A DNA stretch of 64,000 nucleotides from Cristatella mucedo (taxonomy: Eukaryota > Bryozoa > Phylactolaemata > Cristatellidae): contig WPIO01000039.1 in NCBI GenBank assembly GCA_009760855.2, positions 2,584,501 to 2,648,500 on the forward strand, read 5' to 3'. The notes beneath the pieces were generated by a model. It searched no databases. It worked only from the letters and a program-made list of their open reading frames with translations, and was not told where the DNA came from. Below, piece by piece: positions 43,947 to 54,100 of the stretch; the first letter of the stretch is position 1; every line of letters starts with the position of its first letter. The position numbers and the translations under genes are program-made.

Positions 43947-44864
43947 AAGCACCGTTCGTGGCCTAACTAATATGGAGAGAATGCGATGCAGAAACCATTT
44001 GCAACACTGTTTTTTGAGCGTCAGGTGGGAATTAATTTTTAATACCAATAGAGATTTTTAGTGGTTGCATTCCTTTATCTTGTTGCTGAGTTGATGTTTG
44101 CTTAGCAGCTATTCTCTGTAAACGCCTAGGTCTTGGTCGATAATGAAGCATTTTAGTTTAAAAACCTGTGTAAAAGACTTTTTGAGTTCAGAAAAAAATA
44201 GAATGGTTATAAGCATTGCGTTTGCAGCCAATTTCTAGTCAGGGAAGCCAATGCGATTGCAGAAACATTTGCTTTCAATCCTGCTTTTATTTAGTATATA
44301 ATTGAATTTTCTGGTCCGTCTGCGTTTTCTAGGTCTCACTGAAGACGACATCGTTTCGAATTCTATTGGATTTCTGCTGGCTGGCTACGATACAGTATCA
44401 ACGTTCTTAAGCTTTTTTTTCTATGTGATGGCAAATAATCCTGAAGTACAACAAAAGGCCAATGAGGAAATCGCACAACAGATGAGACACACGGGCGTGA
44501 CTTATGACAAGCTGAAAGACCTGGGCTATCTGGAAATGTGCATGGACGAAACTTTGAGGATGTACCCTCCAGTTGTAAGGTGAGTCATGTGCTTACTACT
44601 AGCTTGCATAGCACAGCTTTGCCCATATTTGAGTTACTGTTAATCCACACTCGGTCTATTATACTTCATCTGCACGGTGTGCTTGTATTTAGTTCAACTT
44701 AGCCACTGCTTTCAGTCAGGTTACAGTATTATTTTTTCATGAGCGTGCTAGTTACCGAGACACCACTAGCATACTGTTGTGTAGATCATGAGGCAGGAGA
44801 TATCATCCTTAACAGCATACAAGGGCTGATTTTGAAGACAAATACATTTTATGTAATGGATCCC

Positions 44865-45260
44865 CGTCTGTAACTCCACAAAGCGACAAAGACTATGCGG
44901 TTGTATCTCCGTCTTTAACTCCACAAAGTCATAAAGACTATGTGGGTGTTACGCAGGAGAGTTTTGTATAGCGCACTCACAGCCTAAGCGGCTTTCGGTA
45001 CGCATTCGGTAGCCAACAGACTTCGTCTCACGCAACAAAGAGAACGTGGGAAGCATAGCAGAGTCACGAGAGCAGTTGAGGTAGTGAGTAGCATAGAAGT
45101 GTCAGCTCAGGACCGCTAAAAAGATGTGCCATAGTCGGCAGTAGGAGAGTAGTTGTCGTTGCGTAAGAATTGTGGAAGCGAGTTACACAGCCTAGGACCT
45201 GCAGAGCTAAAGCTTCTGTCGCCAACTGTCTTTAAGCGGAGGAATGTTACGCCGGAGTTT
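44865..45260 (-). mobile_element. LINE-B 3' end with two tandem terminal units
   Basis: Matches 5047-5339 in the opposite orientation and carries the SFSSAGPRLCNSLPQFLRND C-terminus. The 3' terminus has two copies of a 45-bp unit (TAACTCCACAAAG at 44871 and 44916 on the + strand). Confidence 0.8.
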
Positions 45261-45363
45261 CTTCTATTATATATTGTATATCCATGAATACTGTATGTTC
45301 CTATGTCATACAAAAAGCAGCATTGTAGTGCTAAATAAGAGAAAGAAAACATATAATTCATTT

Positions 45364-45490
45364 GTATAGCGCCTAAAGAAAATTTAAATCCCTATTTAAG
45401 CACTTCACATCCGCCGTCGGGCTCCACCTCAGGGTCCTAGTCAATACATTCATTCACCTCGACCTTGGTTAGAGACGAGCATCCTAAGGT
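45364..45490 (-). mobile_element. SINE-1 copy, diverged
   Basis: On the + strand TTGTATAGCGCCTAAAGAAAATTT is the complement of the SINE-1/LINE-A tail. ACCTCGACCTTGGT at about 45455 is the complement of the tRNA-like ACCAAGGTC block. Confidence 0.6.
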
Positions 45491-46540
45491 AAGATGGTCC
45501 AAAAATATCTACCTGCAGCAGTGCTATTAGCGAAATGCGTCTGTCGTGGCTCAACGGGCATCTTAAAGACAGATCCTCTTACGGTTGCAAGCTCGTGTGT
45601 GCGCATGCTGGGACCGTAAGTTAGTCACCAGGGTCATGGGCACGACAGTCGCTCACACGAAAGCAGCAGACTAGCTCGGTACGCCTTCCTCACTTAGTCC
45701 TGATGCAGTTGACGGCCTTGCTGGTCCTCCTTGGAAGTCTCATTACGGTTTCTGGGTCGAGAGCGTTCGGATAAGTCTCAAATTTGAAGTCGAGGGCAGC
45801 CGTAGTAGACCGTGTCTGCTATCACGGAAAGGCATCATGGGACAGCAGTCTGTCATAGGGCGGCTCGAGGGAGGTCTGCAATCCGCGACTCACCCGGAAG
45901 TGTAGCAGTGATGTCAGCTAGTTTAGTTGGCTGTCAGTAAGATTACTGGATGCTTGACTGATCGACTGCAACGTGGAGGGCTGCTGCAGACTGCAGCAAC
46001 AAGAAGTCCGTGAAGCTAGATGAACACCGACAGCTCCGTAGCTCTGCTAGATTTCTACATTTGAGACCGATGTTGCCTTCTTTCCCTTGCACGTTTCACT
46101 GCTGCGTAGCAGTGTTTTAGCATGCCTTGCATACGCGGGTGTGCATTCAGAATATCCATATGCCCTTACTCATATACAATTAGCTATCTTTTTCTGCCAT
46201 AGCTTTGTACGTATCTATCCAAGCTTGGCCTTAGATTAATCCATACACGGCCATTGAGAGAAATCATCGAAATGCTGTTAGCTAATCGTCTCTTCCCGGC
46301 ACAAATGACAAACTGCATAAGGCATTGCACGGTGATACATAAGCTTTATGTGACAGGCTTAAAACTGTATACGATCGCAATCACATTTCAATTATCAAAC
46401 ACTAAATGCTTTCCATTTATGCTCTTAGCCAGTGGATCTATGCACATAAACTGAAGCTGGGTTTCTAGCACTGCCATTCACCAGTTCAATCTTTCACTGC
46501 AGTTGGCTGTAATTAATAAATTCAATCATGCGAGCACCAG
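45491..46540. other. Gene 2 intron 9 DNA, nothing recognised
   Basis: No exon-like or known repeat sequence that I can support. Confidence 0.35.
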
Positions 46541-46549
46541 CTTAAGAAT

Positions 46550-46850
46550 TGATCGCTATCATGAGTAGTCAGGTCAGCTGTGCCTCTGACCATCCTAAAA
46601 GTTCTGTAGAGAGCCTACCTACAGTGTGTCTGTTCCCAAATCCTAGAACTCACGACCGACGTTATTGCACCCCTTGAGATGACGGCATGTAATAGCTAAA
46701 ACCTCACTCCTGTGTTTCACATCATTTTCTGGGCATTGCCAATGTTATCACTAATTGACCTTTTTCAACGAAATTTAAGTAACTAGAAAGAGGTTTAATT
46801 CTCTTGGAGGTCTACATAAATGTCTTAATAATATTCTTATAATTATAATT
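46550..46850 (+). mobile_element. LINE-A 3' relic
   Basis: The sequence near 46778-46830 (AACTAGAAAGAGGTTTAATTCTCTTGGAGG) resembles the LINE-A 3' hairpin region. Upstream patches resemble the ORF2 C-terminus. Heavily mutated. Confidence 0.5.
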
Positions 46851-47395
46851 GCGTACTTATTAATAAGGATATCGATTGGAGCTGTTATTGATGCAGTGAC
46901 TGGATTTGTATCGTAATTACAATAAACCAGTGTCTTGCAGCAAATTATATCTTACTTCAGGCAAATTTTAATGCGCATCATATTTTTGCAGCCTGAATTC
47001 AGCCTTGGATTTCTGCGGCTAATGTATTAACAGCATCCTTATTAGATTAAGTTAGTAAAGACTATACTATAAACATGGATTAGCCTGTGGCTAATTTAAA
47101 TCAGTTCCCTTAACAATACCATCAATGCAAGGACGCTAAGCAAAATTAACGTCTAAACTTCGCTTAGTCGTACCGTTCAGATTGACCCTAAACATAGTAT
47201 TACCTCTCCATGTCTGTGGTGGTGTGAAGTCAGCTGTAATTGACTCAGATTTTTGGGATAGTCAGCTCATCTCTACTTAGGTAGTTAGGTAGTGATGTCT
47301 ACAAGATAATTGTAACTTCTTAAAGGTAGTGGCATTTTGCATGCTACTGCTGCTGCCTGGATTGATGACATTTCATCTGAATATTTTACTTTCAG

Positions 47396-47532
47396 GCTTA
47401 ATCGTAAATGCCATAAAAAACTTCAGCAGGCGGAGTGACTATCACAGGGGATATGAGCATCAATATACCCGTGTACGCGATACATCATTATGCTGATTAC
47501 TGGGAAGATCCCTTCACCTTCAAGCCGGAGAG
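47396..47532 (+). pseudogene. P450 gene 2 exon 10 with 1-nt deletion
   Basis: One nucleotide shorter than exon 10 of genes 1 and 3, in the segment between the RKC motif and GVTIT. The local frame hits TGA at 47436-47438. Downstream of the deletion DYWEDPFTFKPER is intact. Confidence 0.85.
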
Positions 47533-47631
47533 GTATTAAGCCTTTAGGATAATAATTGCGAAGAGGCTCACTTTCCATATACCTTTATTTGCGTCACGCT
47601 ATTTGTGCATATTAGCAATATAACCAAACTA

Positions 47632-47775
47632 CGAGCTGGTTTGGTCCAGCGGTTAAATTGCTCTCCCCGACCAAGGTCTTGCTGCTGTCATGGGTTCGAG
47701 TCCCGAGGCATATGTGAAGCGCCTGAATAGAGATTATATTCTATTGGGGCGCTATACAAGTGAATTAAATATATA
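47632..47775 (+). mobile_element. SINE-1 copy, tRNA-derived with LINE-A-like tail
   Basis: A-box-like TGGTCCAGCGGTTAAATTGC and B-box-like GGGTTCGAGTCCC, then the tail hairpin GCGCC (47719-47723) and GGCGC (47748-47752) with an inner AATAGA/TCTATT pairing. It sits between exons 10 and 11 of gene 2. Confidence 0.8.
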
Positions 47776-47805
47776 TGTATCTCTGAAACACGGCACAACT
47801 TTTAG

Positions 47806-47855
47806 TTCCGAGCCTGAAGCAAAGGCTTAGATCCATTCTTTTATCTAGATGACCT
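47806..47855 (+). pseudogene. Orphan relic of P450 exon 11
   Basis: Preceded by TTTTAG. CCTGAAGCAAAGGCT followed by TAGATCCATTCTTT parallels CTGAAGCAAAGGCT then GAGCTCCACCCTTT in exon 11 of gene 1. Two in-frame TAG stops follow. It lies between the SINE-1 copy and the real exon 11. Confidence 0.65.
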
Positions 47856-48316
47856 ACGATGCTGCGTTTGTTTTCGCACTATGCTCACCAGTAGTTTGGC
47901 TTTCCTTGCAGGTTTACACCTGAAGCTAAGGCTCGGCTTCATCCTTGCATGTACTTGCCATTTGGGGCTCGGCCGAGGAACTGCATTGGCCTAAGGCTGG
48001 CACTATTGGAAGCAAAAGCGGCCATTGATAATCTGCTATCCAATTACGAGACTTGTACTTGCAATGAAACAGTGGTACGTAAGTGGTCCAGCAAAATATT
48101 TTCACCTGTGCACTTCTGTCGGCAAAGATGCAATTGCTCACTCGTGCATTGGCGCAAGAACCTCTTTAATTGTCTTCTGTAATTGAGAAAATCAAGAAAA
48201 TAAGGAATGACTCTTTTTTTTAGAAAAAGACACTGAAATTTGGTGCTTCATTCAACCTCATCTCACCTGTCAAGCCAATCAAATTAGCCTTCAGCAAGAG
48301 AATGGTAACATTGTGA

Positions 48317-49200
48317 ATCAGGCCGGGACATCGGGTGACCTAGATTTCGCCTCAAGTCAAAGACCAGCACTTCGTATGCCCTTGTGGAAAATGTATATAG
48401 GCGATCTTCTCAGCAATGACAATTAATAAGCTCAGCTGTTGTGGCTGTTTCTAACGTGTACTCTGTACACAAACGAATTTTTCGTGCAGATTAGTGGTGC
48501 CAGAAATCTTGAGCCAAAATCTTAAAATCTAGTATTTTCTGGAGATAATCGTTACTTATTGTTTGGTACCAGTTTCAATATACCGCTACACTTTCCACGA
48601 AGACTTCAGGAATTTATTGATCCTATTTCCAGTTAATGTGACATATATTATACCTGATCTAGTGTCGTGCTCACTAAAATAAATTTCTTGCTAGTCAAAT
48701 GCACGATAGCAATCCGGTTTCTGTATGCCAATTAACTAAGCTCTTCATTTGTATACGATCCACGTTGGTAAAAGACCTCAAACTGAGAAAGACCAAAAAA
48801 AAAGATTAGCTATAGCCAACATGTTAAGAACTAAGTGATCAATGTCCACGAAGAAGCTTCAATAAACAATTGCGGAAGCTAAAGACTTTAAAACTATGCT
48901 TGCTAATAGTTAGCAGCCATTATGAAGCAGCGGCCATTGCTTTCAGCGATATGGCATGCATACCATTTAGTATTTTAACACACTAACAGAACCAATCACT
49001 ATCGATGCACTTTACAACTCCCTGACAGAAAGGCAATAACTCAACCACCAACTACTTGCTAGTTATTATACTAGACAAGTATGCAAAATCACACCAGTGT
49101 TATGCTTCGATTAGCATGCATTGCCACACGGGACCACTGGTGCGTTTTCCCCTGGTCAGTTACAATGACTGAATCATGCACACGCTCACACAATACTAGC
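48317..49200. other. 3' flank of gene 2
   Basis: A possible polyadenylation signal AATAAA lies at 48678-48683, in a context (ACTAAAATAAATTTC) like that after gene 3. The first 100 bases after the stop resemble the DNA after gene 3's stop. No other gene seen. Confidence 0.5.
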
Positions 49201-49204
49201 TTAT

Positions 49205-49355
49205 TTAAAAGCCTCATTTGTATAGCGGCAGAAGAGCCTTGACGGCTTCACCGCTGCTGACAGTTGGCAATAAAGGATAGCCCACTGCAGAATTTAAACT
49301 TAAGACCTCGATTGTGAAGAGCGAGCACATTAAATCCTGAGCCATCACGGCCAAT
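49205..49355 (-). mobile_element. SINE-2 copy
   Basis: The minus strand has a tRNA-like head (GATGGCTCAGGATTTAATGT) and body blocks AAGGCTCTTCTGCCGCTATA and CAAATGAGGC, shared with 14640-14805. Confidence 0.6.
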
Positions 49356-49529
49356 TAGTAAGCAGTCGAAGCAAAAGAATCAAAAAGACATGCTGAGCCT
49401 GGTGGAAAGACAGATGAACGGAGCAGTTTTATCTTCTTTAGGTGACACTTACATTATTCGAAGGCAATATCAGGAGGACGGTAAGTTGAAAGGTATTCAA
49501 AACTTTTCTCTGGATGCTAGCTTAACCGA

Positions 49530-49628
49530 TATCTCTCTCTCACACTCACTCACTAGCCTCTCTCACTTTCTCTCTCACTTCTCTTTCTCTCACATTCACT
49601 CACTAGCCTCTCTCACTTTCTCTCTCAC

Positions 49629-49716
<88 letters not shown>

Positions 49717-49774
49717 CTCTCGGTCTGTCGCTCTGTCTCTCTGTCTCACTGTCTTTCTGTCTCTGTCTCTCTCT

Positions 49775-49820
<46 letters not shown>

Positions 49821-49850
49821 TGCACTCTCTCTCCCCCTCCCCCTTCTCTC
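49530..49850. repeat. (TC)n tract with a duplicated 5' unit
   Basis: A unit of about 58 bp (CACTCACTAGCCTCTCTCAC-like) occurs twice at about 49535-49640, followed by TC and CTGT repetition. Frames through it are artefacts. Confidence 0.9.
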
Positions 49851-49992
49851 TCCAGACGATTGAAGGTGCCAGCCATGCTACCTAGCACTAAGACATATGC
49901 TGCACATGGGCAGGCTTCCCCTGACCCCGTGCCTCAGACAGCAATCTTAAAAACATGCAGTCATTGACTTAATATCAGATATCAATCTACAG

Positions 49993-50173
49993 CAGTGGCT
50001 CTCAAACTTTGGGAGGTGAACCCTTCGGGGGTTGCAAAACCTTTTCACAGGGGTTGCCTGAGACCAAACGCGCATTTCCAGAATTTGCACATAATAAATT
50101 CATGGTTGGGAATCGCTACACTATGAGGAACTGTATTAAAGGGTCGCGGCATTAGGAAGATTGAGAACCACTG
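49993..50173. mobile_element. hAT-type MITE (non-autonomous), 181 bp
   Basis: Inverted termini CAGTGGCTCTCAAACTTT and, at the other end, ATTGAGAACCACTG. An 8-bp target duplication ATCTACAG/ATTTACAG (49985-49992 and 50174-50181) has one mismatch. The inner GGGTCGCGGCATTAGGAAG block is the kind seen in Charlie-type hAT elements of other animals. No coding capacity. Confidence 0.85.
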
Positions 50174-50181
50174 ATTTACAG

Positions 50182-50550
50182 GGTGAGCCGCTAAGGTGCA
50201 GACGAATGATCTAAATGGTATCGACAGAAGACTACCTATTGCTCAATCCAACGCACAATTGAGGTTCGGAATGCGTAACCCAACTCAGCTAGCCGGTACC
50301 CAATTCAGAGTCGCCTCCAATGCAAACACTGCTCGGTAGCTCGGTGAAAACAAAGCGACCGGTCAAATCTGGTTGCGTGACCTCTACCGAGCCTATGCCC
50401 CGACAACAGCCAAGCCTGGCAAAAGAATGACTGATTAGCTCCACAGCTTCAGTCGGTGCTCAATTAGCCGACAAAGCAATTCTCGCAGAAGTTTTTAAAA
50501 TGGGAAGGGCAGCTCAAGTCTGAGGAGGCAGCCGGCGACTACCAGTGCCT
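50182..50550. other. Upstream flank of P450 gene 3
   Basis: No gene seen. Confidence 0.4.
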
Positions 50551-50557
50551 GACCCGA

Positions 50558-50566
50558 TGACCTTGA
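50558..50566 (+). promoter_or_regulatory. TGACCTTGA element before P450 gene 3
   Basis: Exact complement of the TCAAGGTCA extended half-site, 52 bases before the ATG. The TATA-like box present in genes 1 and 2 is absent, and the interval is 11 bases shorter. A CTAGGTCACTACA block near 50596 corresponds to the GGTCACTG/AGTCACTA block before genes 1 and 2. Confidence 0.45.
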
Positions 50567-50618
50567 CGGCACCGACTGGTACCTCACAGCTGAACCTAGG
50601 TCACTACACCTCTTTGCT

Positions 50619-50990
50619 ATGGACGGTGTAGACGTCGCCGCATTGCCACTGTGGAGCATCCTGGCGGGCTCGGCTGTGATACTGCTCTATGTGTAAGTCA
50701 TGGCGACTGCAGCACATGCTTATTCGAGCGAGAATTGTAAACCTCCAGCTCCTATCTGCCGAGCCACCAAAGGTATTGCATCTCCAGCAGTGTACACGAG
50801 CTTATTGTTGGGCAGGTTAAGAGCCACCTGGTTAAAGCCCTGAGTACGATTTCCGCAGTATGTACCGCAGAGATAGTAATGACTTTATTCATGCGCGCCA
50901 CTTTGCCGAGTAATAAATAATGAGTTTGCCTGGATTGGCTTGTGGCTAACGTGGTTATATGTGTATATATAATTATATGTATATATAATC

Positions 50991-51030
<40 letters not shown>

Positions 51031-51060
51031 GCACACGTGTGTGTTCGGGCATGCGTGTGG

Positions 51061-51128
<68 letters not shown>

Positions 51129-54100
51129 GTGTGGCTCTGTGTGTGTGTGTGGCTGCGTGTGTGTGTTCGCGTGTGCTAAATATATGAATTTTGGAAGCGT
51201 CTGTCTATATATAGCACACGACTTCACTCTGCTTACGTACAGGCCATTGGCATCGCCTCGACGCACGATGTTCAGTTGCTGCTTTCAAGTTCATTCTCGC
51301 AGAGGTGATAGTGACCCATTCTCACAGAGGTGATAGTGACCCGAGCCTCTCAGCTTGTTACGGACGTTTTAGCAATTTTCGAAGCTCTATGGTGCTTGCA
51401 AGTTGACAGCCTCATTTTTTGTTGGTCGTCTGAAGCCTATTGTTAAGACACTGCTCTGTTAGTGCCTACTCGTATACATACTATATCAGATTTGCCGCAG
51501 CAATGACCATGGTGATATAGCAAAGCAACTATCTAGTGTTACCAGTGAGCCTGTTGCTAAGCTAAATTAGAAGTACGAAAGCAGTCCTCCGTTGCTGTTT
51601 TCTTGACACTTTGATTTGACAGAGACCGTTAGGTCGTGTTTTCCATTTTCTAGTGGAACAGTAAGTGAATTAGTGGCACCAGCTCTATCTAGATTCATTC
51701 ACAGCTAATATCGAACCAGATTCTGAAATTCCGATTGAAGTAATCCAGTAACTGTTTGAAATGGTGCTTACAAAACCAGGTGCTTGCACTTCCATTTTTA
51801 AGTCGACCTGCTAGTCAGTACCAGCCGAATTGGGGTCTAAGAATGGCATGCCATTAGTCTTTTTCGACTATGATAGAGGTACTAACCAACCTTTAGCTCA
51901 CTCAGTTTTTTCTGCATGCTTGAAAACACTAGACGCTACATTTATGCTCAGAAGTACTAGGAAGAAAGCCATACTATATTCGTGTTCCTACGAATCTATA
52001 TTCTCGAAATAGAAATTACTCATTGGCTTACATCATCGTGCAAACTTCGACTCACAACCAGCTTTTATAGCTTTATATGCCAGTTGTTTTCCTTTGTTAT
52101 GAAGGATTTGTAAACTAAATAACGGGTAATTGAATAATGTAGTAAATGTAATATAATGTTGGATTAATGTATAAGTGATGGAATGTTTAACTTAAGGATC
52201 TGTAAGCCGAGAGACTTGAGTCAAAGATTTGCACTAAAAAAACAGAAGCAAAGCTGCTGATTTAAATGGAAAGATGTTTACCAGGAATCCTGGGCGAGGC
52301 CTTGCCAGCGAGGATGAAATGCAAGTTATCTTATATTTTGATCTGTCACACATGTAGTGCCTTTCAAGATTTTGTCACCCCTGAATGAGGCTGCAAAATA
52401 CAATTTCTATTGAAACTGTGCAACGACGACAACTGCAAATAAACTGTTATCCATATTTTCCATTGACAGCTGCATAAACCAAAATAGTCTCACTCACCAG
52501 AAATTCCACTTATCGTTTACTCAATGGCCTTAGCCAGGAGCAGGGGGCATCCCTTCCCTTACTGTGAGCAGGCAGCTGGGCCGCCCCTATTCATATGCCC
52601 CCTCGACTGTTACCAGCGAAGGAATTATGCTCATTTTTCACTCAATGAGCATTATTTAAGTAAGTTTTAGATAAACACTGTGATTGCACACTGCGATTTG
52701 CCATTAATTGTGGGTCTGGCCCCGCCCCTTCTTGAAAACCTTGCGAGTTTTGCCCTGCTACAAACAAGTGTTGCCGATCTTGTACACCACACCTCCCCAG
52801 ATAAAAATCCTGGCTCCACCACTTCCTCTACTAATTATAGTGCTGGGACTTGAGTCTAGAACAAATGCGAACATCTTCGATGTATCCTGAGGACGCGAAA
52901 TCTGCATGCTGAACGGACTAAGTTTATTTTAGTCTTGCTGTTCTGCTAGCATAGTTAGAATGAGTTTCAGTAACTTGGAATGATTGTTATTGCTACAATA
53001 GAACATGTTTATAGGACAGCAAGCAAATTTTTTAAATTGCTTGCAAGCATCTTAATCACATCTTCAATTTATTTCAGATGCTACCCACCATCACTGATTG
53101 TGTCAAACACCTAGTGGACTACATTGATAAGCACATTATGGAGCCCATTGCTACAAAAGAGTGAGCGTCCAACGCACCCACGAGCATGCTGTTTTCAGTG
53201 ATGATGGTAGTTGCAGGTTTAAAGCTGCGACTGTCCTTGTCATCGAATATTGATCTACTCATACTTCAATACTGCCTATACTTGTACGGTTCTAGTGTCC
53301 TTGCGGGCTACACAATGGACGTCATTGCTGGTACTGCATTTGGCTTAGACACGAGATCTCTAGAACAACCCGACAATCCATTTCTGAAGAACGTGAAAGA
53401 GTTCTTTAGCTTTGCAAGTACAAGAAATCTCAGGAGGACGGCTGCTTCAGTTGCAATCTGTAAGTATATCACCGAGCAATCAATAGCCAATTTAAATTGT
53501 ATCAGTTAATCTTCTATTTCGGCTTTCTAACCAAAAATGGTAGCTTCTGCGTTGCTGAAGAGCGTTTGCTGATTTCCAGTCGCTCAGCCGAAGCTGGCAG
53601 CTGTTCTAAAGAAATTGGGAATCACAGTTATCGACCCAGTCCCTGTGAAGTACCTAGAAGGCGTAGTGATGAACGCATTACATGGCAACAGCCGTAATGC
53701 TAAGGTATGTAACGAAATCGGCTCACACTGATTTCGCTATTCTGGCTATACCGAGTCCTCTTCTTAGCAAAGAAACAGATCATATTGTTTGCAAGCTTTT
53801 GCCGCACTCTCATTCCAAAGAATATTTCAGATCCTGCTTCAAAAATTGTGAGAAAGGTCAACGAGCTTGTCATTGAGATTAAATGATTGATGTCATAAAG
53901 TATTCACTTTATAAGTCTATGTTCTCACTGTAAAATTTACTTGCATATTGTAGAGCAGGCAAGACTTTGTGTATTTGTGTCTTGAAGAACTGGTCGATAT
54001 GAAATCCGTCAGCTCTGACATCGTGAAGAAGACTGATAGCGGCCTGTTGTGGACCACGAAGGGTAACGCCATCACGAATCAGTGTTCGTCGCATCGTCTA

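Larger units (their letters stand above)
36323..48316 (+). pseudogene. Cytochrome P450, CYP3 (CYP3A-like) family, gene 2, pseudogene
   Basis: Exons that match gene 1: 36323-36396 (exon 1), 41719-41801 (5), 41934-42097 (6), 42222-42345 (7), 43119-43227 (8), 44333-44579 (9), 47396-47532 (10), 47912-48074 (11) and 48224-48316 (12). All keep GT-AG sites. Exon 9 still encodes AGYDT and ETLR. Breaks: exon 7 is 124 instead of 125 nt and exon 10 is 137 instead of 138 nt, each causing an early stop. The heme loop reads FGARPRNCIG, with R for the conserved second G. Exons 3-4 are not found and exon 2 is at best a decayed trace at 37857-37951. The remaining exons are open and well conserved, so inactivation is fairly recent or the indels are assembly errors. 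Confidence 0.87.
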
